Source: JBQLZO01 sp052168315
GTDB lineage: Bacteria > Planctomycetota > Phycisphaerae > Phycisphaerales > UBA1924
Reading direction: 5' to 3'
Assembly: GCA_052168315.1 (NCBI GenBank)
Contig: JBQLZO010000052.1
Location: 3,447-67,446, forward strand
DNA: 64,000 nucleotides
Below the pieces are notes generated by a model. That model did no database searches. It worked only from the letters and a program-made list of their open reading frames with translations, and was not told where the DNA came from. This document shows, piece by piece, positions 42,192-50,894 of this stretch (position 1 is its first letter; each line of letters opens with the position of its first letter). The position numbers and the translations under genes were made by a program.

Positions 42192-42656
42192 ATGTCCCAG
42201 ACTCCCCCCCCACAACCCGATGATGGCGGCTCGGCACAGGGCGAGTTCGATCTTCGCAACGATCGCGCCGCCATCGATGCGGGGATCAGCGTGGTGATCG
42301 ATGCGATGGGGAGGATGTCGTACCCATCGACCTCATCGTTCGCGGTGCGGCTGGCGATGGAGGAGGCGGTGGTCAACGGGTTCAAGCACGGCAACCGGGA
42401 TCGGCCGGATGCGCCGGTGCATGTGGAATGGCGGGCGACGCCTGACTCGGTGACGGTGAGCGTTGAGGATGCCGGGCCGGGGTTCACTCCTGGGGAGATT
42501 CCGGATCCGACCGAACCGGACCGGCTCGAGATCCCGAGTGGGCGGGGGCTGATGCTGATGCGGGCGTATATGACGCGGCTCTGGCACAACGATCGCGGCA
42601 ACCGCGTGACGATGGTGTACGAGCGTCCAGATGAGGGCGCTGCGGCGGACGGGTGA
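42192..42656 (+). CDS. RsbW-like serine kinase/anti-sigma ATPase
   Basis: The 154-residue protein has the GHKL ATPase motifs of the SpoIIAB/RsbW group: N box EEAVVNGFKHGNR, G1 VEDAGPGF and G2 GRGLMLMRAYM. It would phosphorylate the STAS partner encoded just upstream and may sequester a sigma factor. I chose the ATG at 42192 because the ATPase fold begins soon after; an ATG at 42159 is also possible. No sigma gene lies next to it. It converges on the gene at 42698. Confidence 0.85.
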   Translation: MSQTPPPQPDDGGSAQGEFDLRNDRAAIDAGISVVIDAMGRMSYPSTSSFAVRLAMEEAVVNGFKHGNRDRPDAPVHVEWRATPDSVTVSVEDAGPGFTPGEIPDPTEPDRLEIPSGRGLMLMRAYMTRLWHNDRGNRVTMVYERPDEGAAADG

Positions 42657-42697
42657 TCGTTGGCGAGCGGGCGTGGCGGCGGCCCGAGCGGCGGGGG

Positions 42698-44014
42698 TCA
42701 TTGGTTCGGTGGGTTGTCTTGGTCATCCGGGGGGGTCTGGCCGCGATCCCGGTGCTCGTCGTGGTCGTTCGGCGCTGAGCCATCGCCCTTGGCTCGGCCT
42801 TTCGGGGGTGGGCCCTTCGGGGGCTCGGCCTGCGGGGGCTTGGCGGCGGGCCTGGTGCCCTCGTTGTCGGTCTCGTCGGCATCACCGCCGGTGCGGGGCT
42901 CGCCCTGGGGGTGCGGACGGGGGCGGGAGGCCTGGGGCTCGGGCTCGGGGGACGGCGGAAGGTCGAGCCAGTCGAGCATGAGCGGAGCGGAGACCGAGAG
43001 ATCGAGGGTGGTCGATCGGGCTTCGAGCATCCGGTTTGCTTCTTCGGGGGTGATGCGGTCCTGGGCGACGGGGGTGATCTCGGTCCAGGCTCCGTCTTCC
43101 GGGGGCTGGGCGGAGGCGGCGTCGATGGCGATCTGCTCGGCCTCATCGAGCGACCCGGCGACGAGCAGGACATCGGCGTACCGGGGGGGCGCCTCGGGGT
43201 CCTCGCGCTGGCACCGGACGACGCATCGCCACGCGGTCTGGCCGAGATCGCGTCCGTCGTCGTCGACATTCGTGGATGGATCGATGTTGAGCTGGAGCGC
43301 CCAGTGGTCGCGGAGGCGTTCGATGATCTCCTCGACGGAGAGGGCGTCGTTGTCGTCTTTGGCGGGCACGAGCACGCCGGTGTGCTCGTGCTCGGCGGCG
43401 TCGGGGCCGACGATTTCCTTGACTTCTTCGAGTTCCATGGCGGCCAGGAGCTTCTCGACGCGTTCCTTCAGTTCGATCGCGACGCGGATGGTGAGGATCT
43501 TGTGCTCATCGAGGAAGAGGTAGACGAACGGATCGAGCGACATGGCACCGAAGCCGACGAGCCCATCCTCGAACAGCCATTCTTCGAACCAGCGGATGCC
43601 GTCGTAGTAGCGTTCGAGCCCAACGAGTTCGAAGGCGATGTAGGGGTCGATCTCGCGGTAGGCGTCGTTGCCGAGGACATCGAGGATCGGGAAGACGCGG
43701 GGGGGCAGGAGGGTGGCGGCGGCGCGCCAGAGGGCGCGGATGCGGTTGGCGGGCACGAGGATGTCGAACATGAAGCGATCGGGCCACTCTTCCTGTTCGG
43801 CATCCTGTTCATCGGCGTCGGAGGACCAACCACCGGGGCCCGGCTCCCACTGTCCGGAGCCTGTGAGGAAGGACTCGGACTCGTCGGCGGGCTCGAATTC
43901 GACGACGAATCCGGGTTTCGGGCTCAGGGGGGCGACGGGGTAGACGCCCAGCGGGAAGGAGAAGCCGTCGGCCTCGCGCCTGGTGATGTCCGGATCCACG
44001 AGCACTCTGGTCAT
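42698..44014 (-). CDS. Acidic protein of unknown function with proline-rich tail
   Basis: The 438-residue protein begins MTRVLVDPDITRREADGFSF and has no signal peptide or membrane helix. Residues 1-330 look globular and acidic (for example FEEWLFEDGLVGFGAMSLDPFVYLFLD). Residues 360-438 are a low-complexity Pro/Asp/Gly/Lys tail with PPKGPPPKG. I do not recognise a family. The ATG at 44014 is preceded by a -10 element at six bases, as in the leaderless-type genes. It is divergent from the AGCS transporter. Confidence 0.65.
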   Translation of the reverse strand: MTRVLVDPDITRREADGFSFPLGVYPVAPLSPKPGFVVEFEPADESESFLTGSGQWEPGPGGWSSDADEQDAEQEEWPDRFMFDILVPANRIRALWRAAATLLPPRVFPILDVLGNDAYREIDPYIAFELVGLERYYDGIRWFEEWLFEDGLVGFGAMSLDPFVYLFLDEHKILTIRVAIELKERVEKLLAAMELEEVKEIVGPDAAEHEHTGVLVPAKDDNDALSVEEIIERLRDHWALQLNIDPSTNVDDDGRDLGQTAWRCVVRCQREDPEAPPRYADVLLVAGSLDEAEQIAIDAASAQPPEDGAWTEITPVAQDRITPEEANRMLEARSTTLDLSVSAPLMLDWLDLPPSPEPEPQASRPRPHPQGEPRTGGDADETDNEGTRPAAKPPQAEPPKGPPPKGRAKGDGSAPNDHDEHRDRGQTPPDDQDNPPNQ

Positions 44015-44020
44015 GCGGCA

Positions 44021-44026
44021 AGGGTA
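44021..44026 (-). promoter_or_regulatory. -10 element (TACCCT) for leaderless start at 44014
   Basis: TACCCT on the minus strand is followed by six bases and the ATG. It has the same geometry as at 4703, 8114, 8158 and 49002. Confidence 0.5.
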
Positions 44027-44158
44027 TCGCGTTCGGGGCGGGCGGCGTGGGGAAAGAGACGGGGGGGGTGGAGCGGGATCCGGGCCCGGCGTTGCACCGG
44101 TGGGCGGTTGGCGGCATGATGGCGCTTCGAACCCGAGCACTGACCACGGAGGCGCGAT

Positions 44159-45943
44159 ATGGATTGGCTTTGGGGATCACTCGATCATGTCAACGGTGTT
44201 ATCTGGCACAATGTGGTGCTCTACGTGGTGCTCGGGGTGGGGCTTCTCTTCACGATCTGGTCGGGCTTCAGCCAGTTCCGAGCGCTGACGCACGGGACGG
44301 CGGTGATCCGGGGCAAGTACGACGACAAGAACGATCCCGGTGCGATCAACCACTTCCAGGCGCTTTCCGCGGCGCTCTCCGCGACGGTGGGACTCGGGAA
44401 CATCGGCGGCGTTGCCCTCGCGGTGGCGCTCGGGGGCCCGGGCGCGATCTTCTGGATGTGGGTGGTGGGGATCCTGGGCATGGCGATCAAGACCACCGAG
44501 GTCACGCTTTCGATGTTGTATCGGAACACGGACGATCCGGACAACCCGCACGGCGGTCCGATGTTCGTTGCGAAGAAGGCGTTCAAGGAGCGCGGGTTCG
44601 GGGCGCTCGGGACGGTGATCGGCGGCCTGTTCGTGCTCACGCTGCTGGTCTCGACGATCACGGGCGGGAACATGTTCCAGGCGTGGAATGTCGCGGAAAT
44701 CACGAACAACTACACGGGCGTGCCGACGATCGCGGTTGGGATCGTGCTGGCGATCGTAGTGGGGATGGTGATCATCGGCGGGATCAAGCGGATCGGCGCG
44801 GTGGCGGGACGGATCGTGCCGCTGATGTGCGGGCTGTATGTGCTTGCGGCGCTGGTGGTGATCATCGTGGACATCGGCCGGGTTCCGGAGATGTTCGGGC
44901 TGATCTTCACGGAGGCGTTCTCGAAGTCCTCAGCCGATGAGGCGTTTCTCGGCGGCACCGCGGGATACGCGCTGCTTTGGGGGATGAAGCGTGCGCTGTT
45001 CTCGTCCGAGGCGGGGCAGGGCTCCTCACCGATCGCGCATTCGGCGGCGAAGACCGACGAGCCGGTCCGGGAGGGCATCGTTGCCGGGCTTGAGCCATTC
45101 ATCGACACGATCGTGGTGTGCACGCTGACGGCGCTGGTGATTCTGCTGACCGGCGCCTGGAACCGTGGCGCCGAGGCGACTCTTGACACGCCGTTCCAGA
45201 TGGTGCAGGTGCAGGTGGATGACGAGGGCAATCCTGTCGAGAACACCTGGACGATCGCGGACACGCCACTGCCCGGGAAGAACGAGGCAGCCCGCAAGGT
45301 CTCGGGCGAGTGGGTGGATGGCGATGAGGTGTTCATCGTGATCGACGCCCATGAGAACTCAAACACGGGGCTGACGCTGCATCGATTGGCGGGGAGGGTG
45401 AAGACCGCTCCGTCGGGGGACGGATTCATCGTGGAGTGGAAGGACTTCGAGACCGAGGCCGGTGTCACCCCGAAGGCGGGATACTCGGGGACGGGAGTGT
45501 TCAAGGAGTATTCGGGGGCGACGCTGACGGCGTACGCGTTTGACTCGGCGATCCCCGGGCTGGGGATGTGGCTGGTGACGCTCGCATCCTGGCTGTTTGC
45601 GATCTCGACGATGATCTCGTGGTCGTATTACGGCGAGCAGGGCGTGGTCTACTTCTTCGGCGACAGCCCGGGCGCGATCCTGGTCTACAAGGTGCTCTAC
45701 TGCCTCGCGATCGTGATCGCGACGGCCGGGTTCGTCACGAGCGATGCGCAGCTGGACTCGCTGACGGCGCTGGGGACGGGCGTGATGCTGTGGGCGAACA
45801 TCCCGATCATGCTGATCTTCGGGGCTGTGGCGATGCGGGCGTACCATGGGTATATCCGGCGTCTCAAGAGCGGCGAGCTCGATGAAACGGCCCATTCGCC
45901 AGCGCCGATCACGGATGTCGTCGAGGGCAAGGATGTGGAGTGA
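44159..45943 (+). CDS. Alanine/glycine:cation symporter (AGCS family) with extra loop
   Basis: The 594-residue inner-membrane protein imports alanine or glycine with Na+ or H+. Family motifs are SATVGLGNIGGVALAVALGGPGAIFWMWV near residue 80 and SSEAGQGSSPIAHSAAKTDEPVREG near residue 282. A loop of about 115 residues (about 340-455) interrupts the transporter after a helix ending LVILLTGAWNRG. It is hydrophilic, rich in beta-type sequence, and not found in the usual 450-residue family members. The membrane part resumes at IPGLGMWLVTLASWLF. The stop overlaps the start of the serine hydrolase gene. Confidence 0.93.
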   Translation: MDWLWGSLDHVNGVIWHNVVLYVVLGVGLLFTIWSGFSQFRALTHGTAVIRGKYDDKNDPGAINHFQALSAALSATVGLGNIGGVALAVALGGPGAIFWMWVVGILGMAIKTTEVTLSMLYRNTDDPDNPHGGPMFVAKKAFKERGFGALGTVIGGLFVLTLLVSTITGGNMFQAWNVAEITNNYTGVPTIAVGIVLAIVVGMVIIGGIKRIGAVAGRIVPLMCGLYVLAALVVIIVDIGRVPEMFGLIFTEAFSKSSADEAFLGGTAGYALLWGMKRALFSSEAGQGSSPIAHSAAKTDEPVREGIVAGLEPFIDTIVVCTLTALVILLTGAWNRGAEATLDTPFQMVQVQVDDEGNPVENTWTIADTPLPGKNEAARKVSGEWVDGDEVFIVIDAHENSNTGLTLHRLAGRVKTAPSGDGFIVEWKDFETEAGVTPKAGYSGTGVFKEYSGATLTAYAFDSAIPGLGMWLVTLASWLFAISTMISWSYYGEQGVVYFFGDSPGAILVYKVLYCLAIVIATAGFVTSDAQLDSLTALGTGVMLWANIPIMLIFGAVAMRAYHGYIRRLKSGELDETAHSPAPITDVVEGKDVE

Positions 45944-47204
45944 TCTGATCGCGTGCGTGCCGGGCGGTGGCGTCTGCGGGCGGGGTGCGCCCCGGACGGC
46001 GCGTGTGGCGATCGCGTGCGCCGGAATGTGCGCTGCGTGCGTGATCGCTCCGCCCGTTGCACTCGGTGATCCGCTCGGTCGCGATGGGCAGGCGGCGCCG
46101 GAGTGGTCCAACGAGGCAAAGCTTCGAGAACGCGTCGAGGCATCGCTGGAAGCGAGCGGTGCGCCGGCGATGGCGGCGGGCGTGGTGACGGGCTCGGGGG
46201 ATCGTCTCACGACGGCCATGGGCGAGCGCGCGGCGGGGACGGGGGTGCCCGTCACGATCGATGACCGGTGGCACATCGGGTCGATCAGCAAGTCGTTCAC
46301 GGCGGTGCTTGCAGCGCGGCTGGTGGATGAGGGGCTGATCGATTGGGATACGACGATCTTCGAGGCGATCCCGGAGCTCGAGGGCACGGCCAGCCGGATG
46401 TACCGGCGGGTGACGCTCGAGCAGTTGCTGGGGAGCCGTGGAGGCGTGCCCCAGGGCGATGGCGGGGTGCAGCGGAGGCTGTTTGAGCTGGAGGGCACGC
46501 CGCGCGAGCAGCGGATGGAGGCGGTCGCGGCGATTCTGAGCGGGCGTCCGATCGGGCCGCCGGGCGCTCGGCATGCGTACTCGAACTTTGGGTTCATCGT
46601 CGCGGGGGCGATGCTGGAACGGGCTGCGGATCGTTCGTGGGAAGACCTGGTTCGCGAGAAGATCGGTGGGGCGCTGGGCATGTCATCGCTGGGATTCGGT
46701 GCGCCGGGCGATCCGATGGTTGATGCGCCGGATGAGCCGTGGGGGCATACATGGAACGGCGAGTCGTTCCGGAGCGTGCCGCCGGGTGGGGTGAGCGACA
46801 ATCCGGTCTCGTACGGGCCGGCCGGGACGATCCACGCGTCGATCGGGGATCTGCTGAAGTACGCGGAGGCGCATCTGCGGACGCTCGAGATGGTGCGGGA
46901 TCGGGAAGCGGACGATGATGCCGAGACGCCGCTGGGGATCCGGCTTGGGTCGGCGCGGCGGGTGTACCGGGTGCCTGAGAATCCGGATGTGCCGTACGCG
47001 CTGGGGCTGATCGTTCGGAGCGATCTGAGCGGGCGTCCGACGGGGGTGTGGCACAACGGGTCGAACACGATGTGGTACGCGGAGATGCTGGTTGTCGCCG
47101 ATGAGCGGGGTTCGCGTGCGGCGTTCGTGTGCGCGAACGCGATGGGCGATCGGGTGCAGGGGGAGGTGGCCCGGCTGGCGCGGGAACTGGTCGGGGCGGA
47201 CTGA
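45933..47204 (+). CDS. Beta-lactamase-fold serine hydrolase
   Basis: The 423-residue protein belongs to the class C beta-lactamase/DD-peptidase fold. It has SISKSF (SxxK nucleophile), YSNFG (YxN) and a downstream HNGSN segment in the third-motif region. An N-terminal hydrophobic segment (VAIACAGMCAACVIAPPVALG) suggests export. Substrates could be peptidoglycan peptides, esters or D-amino-acid peptides. The ATG at 45933 lies inside the end of the symporter gene (11-base overlap), so coupled translation is likely. It converges on purK. Confidence 0.87.
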   Translation: MWSDLIACVPGGGVCGRGAPRTARVAIACAGMCAACVIAPPVALGDPLGRDGQAAPEWSNEAKLRERVEASLEASGAPAMAAGVVTGSGDRLTTAMGERAAGTGVPVTIDDRWHIGSISKSFTAVLAARLVDEGLIDWDTTIFEAIPELEGTASRMYRRVTLEQLLGSRGGVPQGDGGVQRRLFELEGTPREQRMEAVAAILSGRPIGPPGARHAYSNFGFIVAGAMLERAADRSWEDLVREKIGGALGMSSLGFGAPGDPMVDAPDEPWGHTWNGESFRSVPPGGVSDNPVSYGPAGTIHASIGDLLKYAEAHLRTLEMVRDREADDDAETPLGIRLGSARRVYRVPENPDVPYALGLIVRSDLSGRPTGVWHNGSNTMWYAEMLVVADERGSRAAFVCANAMGDRVQGEVARLARELVGAD

Positions 47205-47226
47205 CGCGCGGCGCCGAGGTTGGCAC

Positions 47227-48423
47227 CTATCGCGGCGCTGTGGGCCGTGAGGCGGGCTTGAGCAGGCGTTCGCACGCGTCCATGCGTTCGTGGAGCTGCG
47301 CCGGCGTGTCGGCGCGGAGCGTGAGGTGCCCGACCTTTCTTCCCGGGCGGGGCGGCTTGTCGTAGTCGTGCATGGCGAGGGCGGGGACCTCGAGCGTGCG
47401 GGTTCGGTCGGGCATGCGTCCGATGCAGTTGAGCATTCCGATTGGCGCGATCGTGCTGGGAGCGCCGGTGTCGCCCAGCGGGAGCCCGGTGATCGCACGG
47501 ATGTGGTTGGCGAACTGGGATGTCGGGGCGCCCTCGATGGTCCAGTGCCCGGAGTTGTGCACGCGGGGTGCGAACTCGTTTGCGATCAGTCGCGGCTCGG
47601 CGCCGGGTTCGGACGATTCGATCAGGAAGAACTCGACTGTGAGGACGCCGATGTGCCCGAGCGACTCCATGAGGAGCCTGACGCGTCGTTCGGCGCGGCC
47701 CTGGAGCGCCGGGTCGTGTCTTCCCTCGGAGGCGGGGATGCGCGTGGCGTGGAGGATTCCATCGCGATGGGTGTTCTCGCACATCGGATAGGCCCGGAAC
47801 TGCCCATCGAGGGATCGAACTCCGATGATCGAGACCTCCCGGGTGAAGGGGATCATGCGTTCGTAGATGGCGGGGGCGCGTCCGATGGCGTCCCACGCCT
47901 GCTCCGCATCGTCGGGGGTGCGCAGGCGTGCCTGTCCCTTGCCGTCGTACCCGCCGTGTCGTGCCTTTAGGATGCCGGGCGTGCCGACGCCGGGCTCCGA
48001 GGCCGCGCGATGGAGGGCTGGAAGATTATCGATGGGCGCGAACGGGGCCACGGGCACTTCGGCGGCGGCGAACGCGTGGCGCTCGGCGAGGCGGTCCTGG
48101 GCGGCCTCGAATGATGCGTGGGAGGGTCGGACGGGGATGCGCTCGTTGAGCCGGCGGAGTGCGCTGCCGGGCACATTCTCGAACTCGCAGGTGACGACAT
48201 CGCAGCGTTGCGCGAGGTGGTCGAGGGCGGAGTGGTCGGTGTAGTCGGCGACGATGAGGTCGCCGACCTGTCCAGCGCAGGCGTCCGGGGCGGAATCGAG
48301 GAAGACGAACCTGAACCCCATGGGGATTCCCGCGAGGGCGAGCATGCGCCCGAGTTGTCCGCCGCCGATGATGCCGATCGTGCGCACGGCGCCGGGAGGT
48401 GGGTTCGTTGGAGGGTTTGGCAT
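47227..48423 (-). CDS. purK: N5-carboxyaminoimidazole ribonucleotide synthase
   Basis: PurK makes N5-CAIR from AIR, bicarbonate and ATP in purine synthesis. The 398-residue protein begins with the nucleotide-binding IGIIGGGQLGRMLALAG, and shows ATP-grasp features YDGKGQARL and LIANEFAPRVHNSGHWTIEG. The C-terminal domain ends PGRKVGHLTL. Length is usual. The ATG at 48423 was chosen because upstream codons have no family similarity. It lies 56 bp downstream of purE, forming a purE-purK unit. Confidence 0.95.
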   Translation of the reverse strand: MPNPPTNPPPGAVRTIGIIGGGQLGRMLALAGIPMGFRFVFLDSAPDACAGQVGDLIVADYTDHSALDHLAQRCDVVTCEFENVPGSALRRLNERIPVRPSHASFEAAQDRLAERHAFAAAEVPVAPFAPIDNLPALHRAASEPGVGTPGILKARHGGYDGKGQARLRTPDDAEQAWDAIGRAPAIYERMIPFTREVSIIGVRSLDGQFRAYPMCENTHRDGILHATRIPASEGRHDPALQGRAERRVRLLMESLGHIGVLTVEFFLIESSEPGAEPRLIANEFAPRVHNSGHWTIEGAPTSQFANHIRAITGLPLGDTGAPSTIAPIGMLNCIGRMPDRTRTLEVPALAMHDYDKPPRPGRKVGHLTLRADTPAQLHERMDACERLLKPASRPTAPR

Positions 48424-48479
48424 CTGACGGACCCTCGCGGGTGGGTCGGAACGGCGGCGTGGTTCGGGCGGGCGGTTTC

Positions 48480-48995
48480 TCAGGGCTCGGCGGGCGGGGT
48501 GCGGGAGGGGTCCGGGTCGTCGAGCACGCGCTGGGTCTGGCGGCGGCGGTGTTCGAGCAGCGCCTTGTGGATGACGGGTTCTGATGGGGCGAGGATGGCC
48601 GCGGCGAAGAGTGCGGCGTTGATCGCGCCCGCGCGTCCGATGGCGAGGGTCGCGACGGGGATGCCGGCGGGCATCTGGACGATGGAGAGGAGGGAATCGA
48701 CACCCTTGAGGGCCTTGGACTCGACGGGCACGCCGAGGACCGGGAGGTGGGTCATGCTGGCGCACATTCCCGGGAGGTGGGCGGCGCCTCCGGCGCCTGC
48801 GATGATGACGCGGAGCCCGCGATCGGCGGCGGCTTCGGCGTACTCGGCGAGCAGCGCGGGGGTGCGGTGGGCGGAGACGATTCGTGTCTCGTGCGGCACG
48901 CCGAGGGCGGCGAGGGTTTCGGCGGCGTGGGACATGGTTTCCCAGTCGGACCGCGATCCCATAATGATCCCGACGAGGGGAGAGGTGCCCTGCAT
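48480..48995 (-). CDS. purE: N5-carboxyaminoimidazole ribonucleotide mutase
   Basis: PurE converts N5-CAIR to CAIR. The 171-residue product has GIIMGSRSDWETM, VSAHRTP and IIAGAGGAAHLPGMCAS, the class I active-site motifs, including the catalytic His in SAHRTP. The ATG at 48995 (MQGTSPLVG) fits the family N terminus; the longer start at 49043 would put the promoter inside the gene. A TAnnnT lies six bases upstream. The last 20 residues are an extra charged tail. Confidence 0.94.
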   Translation of the reverse strand: MQGTSPLVGIIMGSRSDWETMSHAAETLAALGVPHETRIVSAHRTPALLAEYAEAAADRGLRVIIAGAGGAAHLPGMCASMTHLPVLGVPVESKALKGVDSLLSIVQMPAGIPVATLAIGRAGAINAALFAAAILAPSEPVIHKALLEHRRRQTQRVLDDPDPSRTPPAEP

Positions 48996-49001
48996 GGGGA
49001 G

Positions 49002-49007
49002 AGCGTA
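49002..49007 (-). promoter_or_regulatory. -10 element (TACGCT) for leaderless purE
   Basis: TACGCT on the minus strand is separated from the purE ATG by six bases. The upstream sequence has no purine-rich ribosome site. Confidence 0.5.
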
Positions 49008-49090
49008 TCGGCGTTTGCGGCGGTGTGCGGTGGGATCCCGCACGGGGGTGGGGCGGCGTGGGGGCGGCGGGAAGTGGTGTCCGGGGGGGC

Positions 49091-49096
49091 TACAAT
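49091..49096 (+). promoter_or_regulatory. -10 element (TACAAT) for efp
   Basis: TACAAT matches the -10 consensus at five of six bases and points toward efp, giving a leader of about 70 bases. A -35 match is not obvious. Confidence 0.45.
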
Positions 49097-49169
49097 GGGC
49101 CCGCGCCGGCGCCGCCAGTGAGCGGGTCCGGGAGACTCAAACTGCTTTCGAAGAAGAACGGGTGCTGCT

Positions 49170-49724
49170 GTGAAGGCCATCGACCTGCGACCGGGGAATG
49201 CGATCGAAGAGAACGGGCGTCTTTTCGTGGTGACGAAGTACGAGCACCGGACGCCGGGGAACCTGCGGGCCTTCATCCAGGTGAAGCTCAAGGATGTGCA
49301 GTCGGGGTCTCATATCGAGAAGCGGATGAACCCGGCGGACGAGGTGACGGCCACGAGCCTGGATCGACGCAATGTCGAGTTTCTGTACCAGGATGCGGAC
49401 GGGTTCGTGTTCATGGACACATCGAGCTTCGAGCAGTTCACGCTCGATGAGGAAACGGTCAGCGATTCGATGCCGTTCCTTCGTCCGAACGCGCAGACGA
49501 ACATGCTGTTCCACGGCGAGAAGGCGATCCTCGTGGAGCTTCCGCCGGTCGTGGAACTGACCGTTGCGGAGTGCCAGCCGGGGATCAAGGGCGCGACGGC
49601 GACGAACCAGCTCAAGGAAGCGGTGATGGAGACGGGTCTGAAGACCCGCGTCCCGCCGTTCATCGAGGTGGGCGAGACGCTGAAGATCTCCACGAGCGAC
49701 GGCTCGTACCAGTCGCGTGCGTGA
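49170..49724 (+). CDS. efp: Elongation factor P with Asn at the modification site
   Basis: EF-P rescues ribosomes stalled at polyproline. The 184-residue protein has the three-domain layout of the family, from MKAIDLRPGNAIEENGRLFVV to the end VGETLKISTSDGSYQSRA. The loop that normally carries the modified Lys or Arg (PGKGQAF in E. coli) reads TPGNLRAFIQ, so the tip residue is Asn34. The known Lys or Arg modifications cannot occur at Asn. The length is normal. Confidence 0.95.
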   Translation: MKAIDLRPGNAIEENGRLFVVTKYEHRTPGNLRAFIQVKLKDVQSGSHIEKRMNPADEVTATSLDRRNVEFLYQDADGFVFMDTSSFEQFTLDEETVSDSMPFLRPNAQTNMLFHGEKAILVELPPVVELTVAECQPGIKGATATNQLKEAVMETGLKTRVPPFIEVGETLKISTSDGSYQSRA

Positions 49725-50331
49725 GGCTCGGCGGCTGTGTTGGCGGGGGCCCGCGCCCGCCGCGCCGGCGGAATGAATCGTGAACGACCGGGAAGATCCC
49801 CGCTGCGTGATGGGGCACGGCTCAGCGCCGGACCTGCCGTTTCGGCGGTTCTCGGCGCTCGATGGCGTGCGGGTGTGGCGGATTGCACACGAATTGAACG
49901 CGGGGGCGGTCGCACTCTTGGCGCGTGGAAGCGAGTTTGCCACGGTTCTGGGGCGTTGGCGCGTTCGTCCGATCCGAGAATGCGGGCGGGGGAACCGGAG
50001 AGCACGAAATCCGTAGGAAAGATGTGAGGGTGTCGAGCGGAATCAGTGGCGTGGGCCGAAGGTTGATCTCAGAGTCATCCAAACGGGCGCGGGCGGCGAA
50101 CTGAAGGGGATGACGGGGCGAGGGGACGCGGACGGGGCGGCGGGCATCGTGGGAGGAGTGGCCGAAGGGCGCTCGATCCCGGTTGGAAGGCGTCGCGATG
50201 CTCGCGCGTGATCGGTTGATGACGCGATGGGTTGCGATGCCTGCGAGACCGCCGCTCCCCGCTCCGATGTTCGGCGCGGGGGCTGATCACCGAGCAGAGA
50301 AGGCTGCGCGGGCGGGACGAAGGGGAACACC
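49725..50331. other. 607-bp intergenic region with no recognised gene
   Basis: Between efp and the GNAT gene there is a GC-rich hairpin candidate near 49742-49761 (GGCGGG with CCCGCC) without a T-tract. Short open frames such as 49780-50016 lack ribosome sites and family similarity. Nothing else is recognised. Confidence 0.4.
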
Positions 50332-50787
50332 ATGGCCGACGCCACCATCGACAGAATCAATCCCGCCGATCTGGACACGATCACGCACCTGTACAACCAG
50401 GTGTTCCGTCCGGAGCGAGACGCCGCGTTTTTCCAGCGGCGGCTGGCTCGGGATGGCGAGAACGCGCTGGTGCATGTGGCGCGGATCGACGACCAGGCGG
50501 TCGGTTTCTACATCGGGCACGAGCTGAAGCCGTCGATCCATTTCGCGTGGCTGATCGGCGTGGTGCCGGAGATGCGGCGCACCGGCATCGGGACGCAGCT
50601 GCTGCGTTCGGCGATGGACTGGGCGGCGACGCGCGGGTACGAGGCGATCCGCTTCGAGGTGTCCAATGCGGTGCGGCCGTTCCTGACCTTCGGGATCAAG
50701 GAAGGGTTCGACATCATCGGGCTGCGCTGGGATCCGGATCAGACGGCGAACCTGGTGATCCTGGAGAAGCCGCTGGTGGAACCGTAA
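50332..50787 (+). CDS. GNAT family N-acetyltransferase
   Basis: The 151-residue protein has the GNAT fold. The acetyl-CoA pyrophosphate loop is read in GVVPEMRRTGIGTQLL (R/QxxGxG/A), followed by the WAATRGYEAIRFEV helix-strand. The N-terminal part (NPADLDTITHLYNQVF) is typical too. It would transfer an acetyl group to a protein N terminus or small amine; the substrate is unknown. AAGGGG lies just before the ATG. It converges on tyrS across a bidirectional terminator. Confidence 0.85.
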   Translation: MADATIDRINPADLDTITHLYNQVFRPERDAAFFQRRLARDGENALVHVARIDDQAVGFYIGHELKPSIHFAWLIGVVPEMRRTGIGTQLLRSAMDWAATRGYEAIRFEVSNAVRPFLTFGIKEGFDIIGLRWDPDQTANLVILEKPLVEP

Positions 50788-50841
50788 GGGGACGGGATCC
50801 GGGATCCGGGATCAGGCATTAGTGAAGATGAAAGTTCAGCG

Positions 50842-50864
50842 GCCCCGGGTGATGTGCCCGGGGC
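50842..50864. terminator. Bidirectional terminator between the GNAT gene and tyrS
   Basis: GCCCCGGG pairs with CCCGGGGC around a seven-base loop. The plus strand continues with TGTTTGTATT. It sits between two converging genes. Just upstream, at 50794-50815, the unit GGGATCC recurs about three times in a row. Confidence 0.6.
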
Positions 50865-50894
50865 TGTTTGTATTCGGTGGGAAGGGTAGGGATT

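Noticed and set aside
37936..42237. 1433-codon minus-strand frame opposite the secretin gene
   Set aside because: Arg/Leu/His-rich antisense of a confident secretin; it also spans a terminator and the STAS gene.
49780..50016. 78-codon frame between efp and the GNAT gene
   Set aside because: GTG start without ribosome site, no similarity recognised.
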